Positions 37,195 to 45,769 of a stretch of 64,000 nucleotides of DNA are shown in pieces; position 1 is the first letter of the stretch; each line of letters begins with the position of its first letter. A program made the position numbers and the translations under genes. This DNA comes from CBDAMZ01 sp965197375 (GTDB lineage: Bacteria > Acidobacteriota > Vicinamibacteria > Vicinamibacterales > UBA8438), in the NCBI GenBank assembly GCA_965197375.1, contig CBDAMZ010000006.1, positions 102,792 to 166,791 on the forward strand, written 5' to 3'. The notes beneath the pieces are model-generated. The model made no database searches, had not been told where the DNA came from, and saw only the letters and a program-made list of their open reading frames with translations.

Positions 37195-38090
37195 ATGGTC
37201 CAGTTCATCGCCGACCATCGCGCCGTGGTCGGGGTCGAGCCGATCTGCGCCGTGCTGCCGATCGCCCCGTCGACGGACTCATCGCCATCGGCACCAGCGG
37301 ACACATCCGACGCGCCGGTCCGCACGGGCGCAGCGCGACGATCAGCTCCGCGTCGAGATTCAGCGGGTCTATGACGCGCACCAGCAGGTCTACGGCCCCC
37401 GGAAAGTCTGGAAGCAGCTGCGACGGGACGGCGTCCGCGTGGCGCGCTGCACCGTGGCGCGCCTGATGCGCGCGATGGGCCTTGCCGGGGCCGTCCGGGG
37501 CCGGGCCTGGGTCACCACGACCCACGCCGGTGAGGGGCGGTCGCCCGGTGGACCTCGTTGACCGCCGATTCGTGGCCACCCGTCCGAATCAGCTCTGGGT
37601 CTCCGATTTCACGTACGTCGCACCCTGGGGCGGCTTTGGCTACGTCGCGTTCGTCATCGACGTGTTTGCGCGACGCATTGTGGGCTGGCTGGTGTCGGCC
37701 TCCATGCGTACGGACTTTGTGCTGGATGCGGTGGAGCAGGCGATCTACGCCCGCCGGGGCGACGCCCTCACCGGCCTCGTACATCACAGTGATGCCGGGT
37801 CGCAATATCTCTCGATGCGGTACACGGATCGCCTCGTGGACGCCGGCATCGCGCCGTCGGTCGGCAGCCAAGGCGATGCCTATGACAATGCCCTCGCCGA
37901 ACCGGTGATCGGCTTGTACAAGACGGAGGCGATTCGACGGAAGGGCCCGTGGCGCACCCTCGAGGCCGTGGAGTTCGCCACCTTGACGTGGGTGGACTGG
38001 TTCAACACACGACGACTGTTGGGGCCGCTCGGGGACATTCCACCAGCAGAGTTCGAGGCGCAGTACTATGAGCAGGCTGAGGTGGCCTGA
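37195..38090 (+). pseudogene. IS3 transposase OrfB, copy B (frameshifted)
   Basis: The DDE transposase subunit needs two frame changes: MVQFIADHRAVVGVEP in one frame, RDDQLRVEIQRVYDAHQ in a second, and WVSDFTYV...HHSDAGSQY...DNALAEPVIGLYKTE in a third (37482-38090). The catalytic D, D and E segments are all present in the last part without stops. One shift could in principle be programmed, as in IS3 elements generally, but two are not expected. Confidence 0.82.
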
Positions 38091-38368
38091 TTCAACGCAT
38101 TCGGTCTCCGAGAAACCCGGTACGATTCAAGGAGCGCATAGTATTCGCCTTCGGTCAGCTTCGTCCACGCCACTGACCGCTACCGCGCCCGATGCAAAGC
38201 GTCAATCGCCGCGGCCGCAGCCAGGCGCTGGTGATGAGCGACGACAAGACGAGAGACTCTGAATCCGGACGCACCACGGCATTAGCTGGCAATCTGGTCG
38301 CGTCCTGGGCCCTGCCGTGTGCGCACCGCTCTGTTATCGCGCCGGCATCTCAGGGAAGGAAGGGAGGC

Positions 38369-38719
38369 TCAGACCATGTCCTTCAGACTCTTGAGTGCCC
38401 TGACTTTGACTTTCGTTGTCGCGGGTCTTGCCGCGATATCCATGAGTTCACCCGGTTTGAACGGGTTCGGCACACCTCTGCTGGCCTTGCGGGCGGGAAC
38501 CTTCTTTTTTTCGATCTTGATCAGGCCGGGAAGCGTAAACGCGCCTGCACCGCGCCGACCGAGGCTCTTGGAGACCTGTCCGCTTAGCGCGTCGAGGACC
38601 GCACTGACGTCGCGGCGGTTGAGGCTTGTATCCGTACTGATTGCGTTCAAGAGCTCGCTCTTGGTCATCGGTTTCTTTGGGGCGGGCTTGGCTTTGGCCG
38701 TGGCCTGATTCTTTGGCAT
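38369..38719 (-). CDS. HU/IHF-family DNA-binding protein with basic N-terminal tail
   Basis: A 116-aa nucleoid-associated protein. A Lys/Ala/Pro-rich tail (residues 1-17) precedes an HU fold: MTKSELLNAIS, the dimerising helices, the GRRGAGAFTLPGLIKIE strand and the DNA-wrapping arm VPNPFKPGE. AAGGA lies upstream of the ATG. It may bend DNA in general or serve recombination in this IS-rich segment; the latter is speculation. Confidence 0.88.
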   Translation of the reverse strand: MPKNQATAKAKPAPKKPMTKSELLNAISTDTSLNRRDVSAVLDALSGQVSKSLGRRGAGAFTLPGLIKIEKKKVPARKASRGVPNPFKPGELMDIAARPATTKVKVRALKSLKDMV

Positions 38720-38774
38720 TGCTTAGAGATTCCTTCCTGGAGAGACGGTGAATGTCGTTCGTGACGAATGCAGT

Positions 38775-40206
38775 CTATCCACTTTGCCAAAATGGAATCA
38801 ATTGGGGAGGACGCAGTGGTCGGCTGGGCGAGCCCCCGACGGCGCCTGCCTGGAAGACGCTGGGACCAGCCAATCGAGGCAGAGCCTGCTCGAGATGGAG
38901 CAGTTCGGTTCGAGCTTCGCTCAGACACGCGCCATCATCTTGAACCTCATCGATGAATGAGACTCGCCGGATCGCCTCTTGCCAAGGTAGCGATGGCGCC
39001 GCGTGATCCCGCACTTGATGCATCAGTTTCAACGTGCGGAATTCATCGAACCAGTCGTGAAGACGACGCAGCCGCGCCAGCGGGGTCGGAGACTGTTCGC
39101 AGAACTTCGGCCAGGCAGCGAGTGCTCCCTGCAACTCGAGAAAACGCTTTACCTGAGGATGCATCTGAGCCAGGAGCTCTGGTGCGGAATGACCCTGAGG
39201 CTCCGACATGCTCCGTAGGCATACGATCAAGTCCCGAACGGCCGCAAAACAGTCAGGATGGTAGAGTTCAAAGGTGTCACGCCCCGTCAGTCTGGCGGTT
39301 TCCGCGCCGGTTCCAAAGGGCACACGACGAGAGATGCGACTGCGAATCCGAACCGGCCTCCCGTGCAGGCGCACCAGCGGCCGCAGCTTGCTCAGCTTGC
39401 CCAGAAGATAGAAGTCCTCCGCCGCTTGCCGCTTGGGCACACCGCGGACCTGAGCGTAACTGAGCGCGTGCACCGCCATTGTGCTGCCCACGGCATGAAA
39501 CGCGTAGGGTGAGTGCGCCCACTGGAGTCCGCGCTGGATGTATCGGAGTCGGATTTCGTACAGCGCGGTCGCGCGATCCACTTGACTCTCGCCGTGCGGC
39601 TCGTGCCAGAACGGAAAGATCGCAGCCGAGCAGTCGGGTTCGAGAGTGGCCAGCCGACTGAAGTAGTCCTCTGGCAAGCGGGTGTCGGCGTCCGTCATCC
39701 CGAAGAATGGGCGGCGCACGCGTTCTTGGACGATGAGCTCGAGGGCGATGTCCGCTCCGATCTTCCGAGCCAAACCGACGCCCTGGTGCGACGGCAAGCG
39801 ACGATTCATCGTGAACCGGTCGACGACAAGCACGCTCATACGTGCATCGTGTCCCAGGCCATCCGCCCGGCGCGAGCTCCCGCAGGGAAAACCGAGACGT
39901 GAGTTCACGCAGGCACCGGGCGTTCAGTGCATGAACGGATTCGTCTGCTTCGACCCGGCCGTTGAGTACCGCAATGACCAGGACGGAGTCGGCTCCCTGC
40001 GCTGCCGCACGGTAACCATCAACGAAGGTCGCCGACTCTGCGCACACCGGCACGACCATGACCGCATCGAACGAGTCGGGGCAGAGTGCCGCCACAGCCG
40101 ATTCGGGCTCGGCGTAGCGGTTCCGATACTGGGCGGAACCGCCCCCGATGCTCCGTTCGGCTGAGCCGGTCCCTCGAGGCACGGCCTTGAGACTCTGTGG
40201 TTTCAC
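38775..40206 (-). pseudogene. Frameshifted GT2-type glycosyltransferase
   Basis: The N-terminal part (from 40206) reads DAVMVVPVCAESATFVDGY...VLVIAVLNGR, the start of a nucleotide-sugar-binding domain. The rest lies in another frame (from about 39900 to 38775) with GVGLARKIGADIALEL, FFGMTDADTRLPEDYF (the DxD site) and QAAEDFYLLGKLS. One frame change between about 39840 and 39905 would restore a protein of roughly 470 aa. Unless the assembly is wrong, it is inactive. It diverges from a truncated methyltransferase. Confidence 0.7.
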
Positions 40207-40331
40207 GCCACGAACACAGTGCCGATCTCTGCAGGAAATCGCAAGTCAGCGACAACACGCGAACGTCAACCGGTCGTCAGAGGCATACTGCCTCTGGCTG
40301 ACGGCGGCTGAGCTCGTATCCTCCCCGAGCG

Positions 40332-40560
40332 ATGTCGTTGCCAGATCGACCCTGTTCCGGCCCTGTTCCCGAAGCCGAATATGACATCTTCGCTGACATT
40401 TACCCGGCCTGGACCGGATCGGCTGCCTCCGCAACGGCAAGCCTCCCGTTCTATGTTGAGGCGTATCTCGCCGCTGACGACCCGGTTGTTGAGCTGGGTG
40501 TTGGAGACGGGCGTATCGCGGTGGAAGCTGCCCGCCGCGGGTGCGCGGCGTCCTACTCGC
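40332..40560 (+). pseudogene. N-terminal fragment of a SAM-dependent methyltransferase
   Basis: It starts ATG at 40332 and reads YDIFADIYPAWTG and then the SAM-binding motif I VVELGVGDGRIAVEAARRG. After about residue 76 the sequence no longer resembles a methyltransferase and collides with the 3' end of the oppositely oriented membrane-protein gene. The remaining two-thirds of the domain are missing. Confidence 0.6.
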
Positions 40561-40646
40561 GGGCGCGGGCGCCCATCATCACAAAGTCGAGGAGGGTTTC
40601 TCGATTCGTGCGACGGCCTGTCCAGAGTGACCACAGTGCTTGGAAT

Positions 40647-41306
40647 CTACACCACGGGCTCCTGACAAGTAACGCTCTTCGTCAGTCGAGACATGCCGAG
40701 CGTCAGAGCAACGGCGGCGCAGGCGACGCCAGTAGCGAACAGCCACCAGCGAAAAGGCGGTGTCTCCATCTGCGCTAGTACCGCACGGTAGTCGAGGGTG
40801 AACGAGAGGAGCACGAGCCCGCCGCCCGCACTCGCCAGCAACCACAGCGACGCCGGGAGGGCCAGCTGGGCACCCTGGCGTTTGACACGAAGCAGGACGA
40901 GCGATCCGACGATCAGCGCCACGCTGACGATTATGGGGGCGAGGACCGGCCCGATCCAGGGAACTGGGATCAAGAACAGCACGTCCCAAGTGAGCAGCGA
41001 CGGCGGCCAGCCCAGAAAGACCCACAGCCAGACGTAGTAAAAGATGTCCCAAACACCAAAGCTCAAGGAGAAAACGAGAAACCGCTCCCACCGGTCGTCA
41101 CTCATCATCATGGCGACGCCGAGCAGCATGACGAGCGTGGCTGCCTCGCGGCCCACCTCTATCGCGGCCATGCCGGGCTCGAACGGCGCCAGCGGAAAGC
41201 CGAACCCCTCCGGGTAGTAGACGGCCCGCAGATACACCACGACGGCCGACTCGAGATAGGCCATCGCCACTGCATAGATCGTCAACCAAATCAGGCGTTT
41301 GTTCAC
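40647..41306 (-). CDS. Integral membrane protein, function unknown
   Basis: A 219-aa hydrophobic protein with about six membrane segments. It begins MNKRLIWLTIYAVAMAYLESAVVVYLR, and WDIFYYVWLWVFLGWPPSL lies mid-protein. Proteins with this N-terminus are conserved in several phyla without a known role. The start is GTG at 41306. No enzymatic motif is visible. Confidence 0.75.
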   Translation of the reverse strand: MNKRLIWLTIYAVAMAYLESAVVVYLRAVYYPEGFGFPLAPFEPGMAAIEVGREAATLVMLLGVAMMMSDDRWERFLVFSLSFGVWDIFYYVWLWVFLGWPPSLLTWDVLFLIPVPWIGPVLAPIIVSVALIVGSLVLLRVKRQGAQLALPASLWLLASAGGGLVLLSFTLDYRAVLAQMETPPFRWWLFATGVACAAVALTLGMSRLTKSVTCQEPVV

Positions 41307-41438
41307 AAAGGGCGTCGTAGCTCCAGGACGAAACAGATTTCTCGTGCGCTTATCCTTCAGTAGTACTGGGACATGGCCTACAGTGTCATAAATACGGTAA
41401 AGGCGACCGCGATCATGGGAAGCGCCGAATTGTAACAG

Positions 41439-41500
41439 TCTAGCCGACCGGGGCGCGGCGGGCGGTTCAACGGGGACGGGGGTTAGGGATTACCCGGCAG
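41439..41500 (+). repeat. REP-like dispersed repeat rC
   Basis: TAGCCGACCGGGGCGCGGCG then GCGGTTCAACGGGGACGGGG and GTTAGGGATTACCCGG. It is closest to rD at 42.7 kb; both differ from rA/rB in the stem and in the 3' extension. Confidence 0.55.
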
Positions 41501-41523
41501 ATTCAGTCCGTGATGCTCGCGGG

Positions 41524-41919
41524 TCACTCGACCGTGATTTCCACTGTATCAGTCAGCACCTGGTGCTCCGCTGGTCCTCCGTCATACCAGGCCACCCACG
41601 CGTTAAACGTGCAGGTGATCGTCGCGGCACCGACAGCGTGGGTCCCCATCGTCCCGCTGGTCGAGGTCGTAACGACGCTTTCGTCACTGGAAGTCCACGA
41701 GATTCCATTGATATGCACACTTGAAGTGGACAACCGTTGCGACCCGTTGCTGTAGTTGATTGTCACGGTCATGTCGACCAACGTTCCCACCGACACAACC
41801 GACGTCGCGGGGCTTACCGCGATGCTCGTGGCCCACTCGCGGATGGCAAGGCTGGACTTGTTGCGTGACCCCTTGGGTCGTCCGAGAGGATTACCTGACT
41901 GTCCGGGTTGAAAGGGCAT
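41524..41919 (-). CDS. DUF5681 N-terminal motif fused to a Big2-type Ig-like domain
   Basis: A 131-aa chimera. Residues 1-27 (MPFQPGQSGNPLGRPKGSRN...) match the DUF5681 start usually found on phage- or plasmid-borne proteins. From about residue 30 the sequence is a bacterial Ig-like (Big2) repeat: TSIAVSPATSVVSVGTLVDM, then WTSSDESVVTTSTSG and ATITCTF. The two parts are not normally joined, and there is no signal peptide although Big2 domains are extracellular. It may be a deletion fusion in this rearranged region. No ribosome site is obvious. Confidence 0.55.
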   Translation of the reverse strand: MPFQPGQSGNPLGRPKGSRNKSSLAIREWATSIAVSPATSVVSVGTLVDMTVTINYSNGSQRLSTSSVHINGISWTSSDESVVTTSTSGTMGTHAVGAATITCTFNAWVAWYDGGPAEHQVLTDTVEITVE

Positions 41920-42076
41920 TGTTTTTGGAATGTTATTTACAGCGCAGCCGGACCGCGTTCAGGCCGCTATCAATAACGACTAGTTGATTCCAATAGCGAC
42001 AGGGAGTACCAACGGCCGGGTTTAGCGGGTCAAAATACTGAAGAATTCAAGTTTTAGGCCGTCAGTTCGGTGGCTT

Positions 42077-42145
42077 TCCGCAGCGTATCCATCTCTTTCA
42101 GCCAGCCCTGTACTTGGTTCCAACTCGGAACGCTTAGGGACCCCA
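42077..42145 (+). repeat. Dispersed repeat R2 (att-like)
   Basis: The second long copy of R1, aligned over about 69 bases: TCCGCAG, TATCC, CTTTCAGCCAGCCCTG, TTGGTTCCAACTCGGAAC and TTAGGGACCCCA. On the minus strand both copies could encode a VPSWNQ-x2-GWLK tail, so they may derive from the 3' end of a gene. Confidence 0.5.
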
Positions 42146-42189
42146 TAGCGTCTGTCTTACGTTTTTCGTGATGCTGGGTTTCGGAATTG

Positions 42190-42546
42190 CTACGAAGAGG
42201 AGTGCCGTTCGATAGCATCTTTAATTGTGTCGGCGGTGACACGGAAGTGAGAAGCCTCCCACACCACACGTCCTTCTTGAATCAATAGCGCCTGCGGCGT
42301 TTCATGTCGCACATTCAAGCGCGTTGCCACTGCATCTGAAACGTCCCGATGGGTCTGTACGGTGACGATGGCGTGTTGGGTAGCGTGCTGGCCTTCACTG
42401 AGATATGCCACGAGTTCATCGTGGGCTTGCGCACTGGTGCCGCACGTTACACTGTGCTTGAACAACAAGACTAAGCGTTCCTCTGATGCCACGATGACAC
42501 GTTCAAGTGCATCAACGCTGTCGAGAACAATCAAACCTGAGAGCAT
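42190..42546 (-). CDS. YtxJ/BrxC-like monothiol bacilliredoxin family protein
   Basis: A 118-aa thioredoxin-fold protein resembling YtxJ: FKHSVTCGTSAQAHDEL holds a single redox Cys (C-x-x-S), followed by RLNVRHETPQALLIQEGRVVWEASH, the cis-Pro strand and the C-terminal strand-helix. YtxJ (BrxC) reduces protein-S-bacillithiol mixed disulfides; whether this organism makes bacillithiol cannot be seen here. It is cytosolic. No ribosome site is evident before the ATG. Confidence 0.8.
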   Translation of the reverse strand: MLSGLIVLDSVDALERVIVASEERLVLLFKHSVTCGTSAQAHDELVAYLSEGQHATQHAIVTVQTHRDVSDAVATRLNVRHETPQALLIQEGRVVWEASHFRVTADTIKDAIERHSSS

Positions 42547-43041
42547 GTTATAAGTGTAGCAATGGTGACCCCAGAACAGAGGTCACACATGGGTCACAGA
42601 ATGACCTACGGTGCCTGTTGAATCACCCACTGTTCGTCAGTGGGCTAGGGCGACATGGCTGCGTAGCGCACACCCTTTTCGAGTAGATGAATAAACGACC
42701 TAAAACGGAAGAGCTCGTTCAATGAATTTCAGCACGCGCCTAGCCTACCGCGGCGCGGTGGGCAGTTCAACGGGGACGGGTTAGGGATTACGCGGGTGGC
42801 GGCTCGTCCGAACCCAAACGCCGCCGCCCGTTCTCCGTCAGCCGATTAGTAGCTTAGTTGTTATTCGAGTAACAGCCGGTTGCAATGCGTGATGGGATGG
42901 TGGAGAGACGGTGTTCCGCCCCATTTTCCGGCTCTCTCCTACGCCTACAGACCTGATCGCTTGAGGTCTTACGCCTGCTGAAGCCACCCAGCAACATAGT
43001 TGCAACTCGGAGTGTTGTTGGGCTAGCCGCTTAGACACCGC
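42547..43041. other. Repeat-containing intergenic region
   Basis: About 495 bases without a supported gene. It contains REP-like copy rD (42739-42795) and a diverged third R-type copy near 42971-43024 (CACCCAGCAACATAGTTGCA then ACTCGG), which on the minus strand reads NTPSCNYVAGWLQQA, like the tails of R1 and R2. Confidence 0.45.
42739..42795 (+). repeat. REP-like dispersed repeat rD
   Basis: The imperfect stem CCTACCGCGGCGCGGTGGGC is followed by AGTTCAACGGGGACGG and GTTAGGGATTACGCGG. It is nearly identical to rC, about 1.3 kb away, in direct orientation. Confidence 0.55.
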
Positions 43042-44760
43042 TCAAAACAGCGGGGGCGCCTGGGGAATGGCCATCCCGTCGTGCCGTGGTTCCGAGGCAC
43101 CGAAATGTACGCCCTCGCGCGTGCCTTGCACTGCCTGGCCATTCCCGAAGCTACCGGTTCGCGGCGGTCTTACCTCGATCTCATGGCCAAACTCGGTCAA
43201 CCGGCCACGCGTCACCGGGGGAATCAGAGCTTCGATGCGGACGTCGCATCCCGAGAAGGACCCTTTGGTGAATCGGCCGGCCTCCAGTGCTTCCTGGATA
43301 TCGAAGCCGTAGTCGGCGATATTGGCCACGAACTGCGTGTGGGCCTGTGCCTGGTTCCAGCCGCCCATAATCCCGAAGCCGATCTGGACTCCATCCTTTT
43401 CCATGAACGCTGGAATGATTGTGTGCAGCGGGCGTTTTCGAGGTTCAAGCGTGTTCGCCTGTCCTTCTTCGAGCGTGAACAGCGCGCCGCGGTTGTGCAG
43501 TATAAATCCGGTCCCGGGCGGGGCCAGCCCCGACCCGAATCCACTGTAGTTGCTCTGAATCAAGGACACGATGTTGCCATCCTTATCGATGACCGACAAA
43601 TAAATCGTGTCGTTGCCTTCCGAGTTCGTGAAGCCCTCGAGATGCGATGGCGCGACTATACACGCGGCCCTTGTCGAGTCAATCAGGGCGGCCCGCTCTG
43701 CGGCCCGTTCTTTGCTCAACATTGGCCCGACCGGAATTTCGGAGAAATTCGGGTCTCCAACATAGTGCACCATGTCCGCGTAGGCGAGTTTCTTGGCCTC
43801 GATCATCACGTGCAGGGCTTCCGTACTATGGAAGCCGTACTCGCCCAGCGGGAACTGCTCCATAAAGTTGAGCATCATGAGCGCGGCAATACCCTGTGTG
43901 TTGGGAAGAATCTCGCTCACGGTCCAGCCACGATAGGTGGTCGAGATCGGTGTTACCCACTCGGGTTGGAACTCGCTCAGGTCCTCGGCGGTGAAGGTAC
44001 CCCCCTGTTCTTTCGAGATCTGCAGAATAGCTTCGGCGGTCGTTCCTGTGTAGTACCCGTCGCGACCGTGCTCGGCGATACGCCTCAGCGAGCCGCCGAG
44101 GTCCGGATTGCGGAAGAGTTCTCCCGCCGCCGGTGCTAGGTCGCCAATCAGAAACGTGGCTTTCGAGTTCGGGTGCCCCGACAGGAATTGCGCGGACCGA
44201 CCCCAGCTTCCGGCAATGACGGGTGACACCGGGAAGCCGTTCTCCGCATAGAAGATCGCGGGCGCGAGGAGTTCGGAGAACGGTAATGTGCCGAAGCGTT
44301 CACGAAGCGCGTCCCACCCGGCGACCACGCCCGGTACCGTTGCCGAGTAGATACCGCGTTGGGGCATTTCTTCGATCCCTTTCGAACGGAGGAGCCCAAC
44401 CGTCCGTCCGGCAGGAGCCCAGCCGCTGGCGTTGAGTCCATGTAGCGCGCCCGTACTCGCCTCGTAGATAAGGGCGAATAGGTCGCCGCCGATACCGTTC
44501 CCGGTGGGCTCCATCAGGCCGATCGTCGCGTTGGCGGTGATTGCCGCGTCGAAGGCGTTACCACCGTGTTCCAGAACTTGTACGCCGGAGCGGGCGGCCA
44601 GCGGTTAACTCGCAGCGACAATACCGTAGGTGGTCATTACTACTGAACGGCCAACCACGGGTCGCGGTGGTTCAGCAGAGTCGGTTTGCGCAGACAACCC
44701 AACACCGAGGGTAGCCATCGCGGCGGCGGTCAGCGTAGTAAGGTAGATTCTCACGGTCAT
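43042..44760 (-). pseudogene. Second gamma-glutamyltransferase, with one in-frame nonsense codon
   Basis: A GGT-family protein with signal peptide (MTVRIYLTTLTAAAMATLG) starting at ATG 44760. The frame meets TAA at 44605-44607 in GIVAAS-stop-PLAARSGVQVLE, where the family has a Gln (SQPLA), then runs uninterrupted for about 520 codons. The later parts look functional: TGNGIGGDLFALIY, NDTIYLSVIDKDGN with the nucleophilic Thr, and GFGSG. A single C-to-T change explains the stop. An internal start at 44514 would lack the export signal and the first strand, so the gene is probably dead or only just inactivated. Confidence 0.82.
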
Positions 44761-44980
44761 CGTCCCTAGGAAATAGCGACCAGTGCCGCAGCCTGCCCGA
44801 TCAGCCACGTGCGAAGGTCGAAATATTTGGCGAAGGGGTCTTACATTAGACGTTCGGTGTCCGTTTCGCCATGTATTCGGCGTTAGTTGGATCTCGGCCG
44901 GCGGCGGTCAGGTGAGCCCACGGTCTACTCGCTTTCGTTTCGTCATCCGTTGTCGGTGTAGACGCCAATCCTACAGCTGG

Positions 44981-45012
44981 CTGGCAGGGGGGGCAACGGG
45001 GACGGGGCCTTA
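44981..45012 (+). repeat. REP-like dispersed repeat rE (partial)
   Basis: GGCAGGGGGGGCAACGGGGA then CGGGGCCTTACGG: only the core of the repeat family is kept. Confidence 0.4.
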
Positions 45013-45064
45013 CGGCTAATACTCGACGAGCTCAGGCGGCAACCTGCGCTTTTCCTTGGAATTT

Positions 45065-45102
45065 TGGCGTCCACATAAATGCGATTCCCCTTGGGGACGC
45101 CA
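45065..45102 (+). repeat. Att-like repeat R5 with acceptor-stem symmetry
   Basis: GGCGTCC (about 45066-45072) and GGACGCC near the end (about 45094-45101) are complementary, like a tRNA acceptor stem. The 3' half GATTCCCCTTGGGGACGCCA looks like a T-arm plus acceptor 3' end. Too short to be a tRNA; a degraded tRNA or attachment site is possible. Confidence 0.35.
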
Positions 45103-45163
45103 TCCCTTCACTCGCAGCTATAGACTCCACTAAGTCTCCGAAAGCCAGGTAGGTTGCGGCGGT

Positions 45164-45769
45164 TCAAAATCCCTCGCCGTCAAAACTGTGGCACGAGGTC
45201 GTGTTGAGCGGTTGCGCCGTGGTTCCGAGTGCCAGGCGCAGAGGTGGGGTTAGTACCCGTCCGCCCAGGTCAACCCACCGCCCCCACACTGTCGCTTCCG
45301 TGCTGTCGTGTTCGATCCACGCGCGAAAGAGCGCGTGGCCATTGGTCAGCAGGACTGGATTGCGACCATTACCACCGACGGCACAGACCGTCTGCGCCCA
45401 CTTGGGCTCCCCTCGGAAGGTCCATACTCCTAGTTTTATAAGTCTTTCTGTTTTCGTGACCTCGTACCACGCCAACGTAACGTCTTCTCCAACCATTTCC
45501 ACGTCTGGGGCATATGAATGTTGTGGATCGTTCGTGAGACGCCGCTCCGTACCATCAGCAATCCCTTGAACATCGACCACGCGGATATAGCTCTCCGGAT
45601 TGCCATCGCGACCGTCATGCCACGCAACGGCGAATCCACCGTGAAAGGAGGCCAGGCTGGCGTCGTAGGTACCACTACCGCTCGCACTGATCTGCTCGTG
45701 AGGCGTTTACGCACAGCCTGCAAGGCTGACAACGCCAACAATGATCAACGCAAACAACTGCTTAGCCAC
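45164..45769 (-). pseudogene. Lipoprotein (propeller-like) of the Hmu-type operon, early nonsense codon
   Basis: A GTG at 45769, overlapping the chelatase stop, begins a lipoprotein signal (FALIIVGVVSLAGC). TAA at 45707-45709 comes right after the lipobox. The same frame then runs on to 45164 with beta-propeller-like blades: GGFAVAWHDGRDGNPESYI, RRLTNDPQHSYAPDVEMV and HALFRAWIEHD. It ends abruptly near R5. As the last gene of the operon it could have been the surface haem- or tetrapyrrole-binding component, analogous in position only to HmuY. It now looks inactive. Confidence 0.6.

Larger units (their letters stand above)
36839..38129 (+). mobile_element. IS3-family insertion sequence, copy B, with 3-bp target duplication
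   Basis: A 1,291-bp element with perfect 27-bp inverted repeats (36839-36865, 38103-38129), flanked on both sides by AGG (36836-36838 and 38130-38132), a 3-bp target site duplication typical of IS3 transposition. Same orientation as copy A. The intact duplication implies a direct and fairly recent insertion. Confidence 0.95.
36744..38224 (-). pseudogene. Small ORF split by IS copy B
   Basis: If the IS and one AGG duplication are removed, the minus strand reads straight through the joint: VAWTKLTEGEYYALL on the right side continues as AELRAVLTNEDPWW and KLEEYWNVASD to a stop near 36762. The same frame extends upstream of the joint through LAAAAAIDALHRAR, with one TAG between (again a CAG-to-TAG candidate). 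I do not recognise the product. The outer boundaries are approximate. Confidence 0.5.
44809..45163. other. Intergenic region with repeat remnants
   Basis: About 355 bases without a supported gene. It holds REP-like copy rE (44981-45012) and the att-like R5 (45065-45102), next to which the preceding propeller gene is cut short. Confidence 0.45.

Noticed and set aside
33290..38129. Composite transposon made by the two IS3 copies
   Set aside because: Both IS copies have broken transposase frames, and copy B has its own AGG duplication, showing it inserted alone. The segment between them shows no duplication at its outer ends (TGC versus AGG).
43081..44139. A 352-codon plus-strand frame
   Set aside because: Antisense shadow of the second GGT gene; no recognisable domain.
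45065..45102. A functional tRNA gene
   Set aside because: Acceptor-like arms exist but only about 22 bases lie between them, so there is no room for D and anticodon arms.
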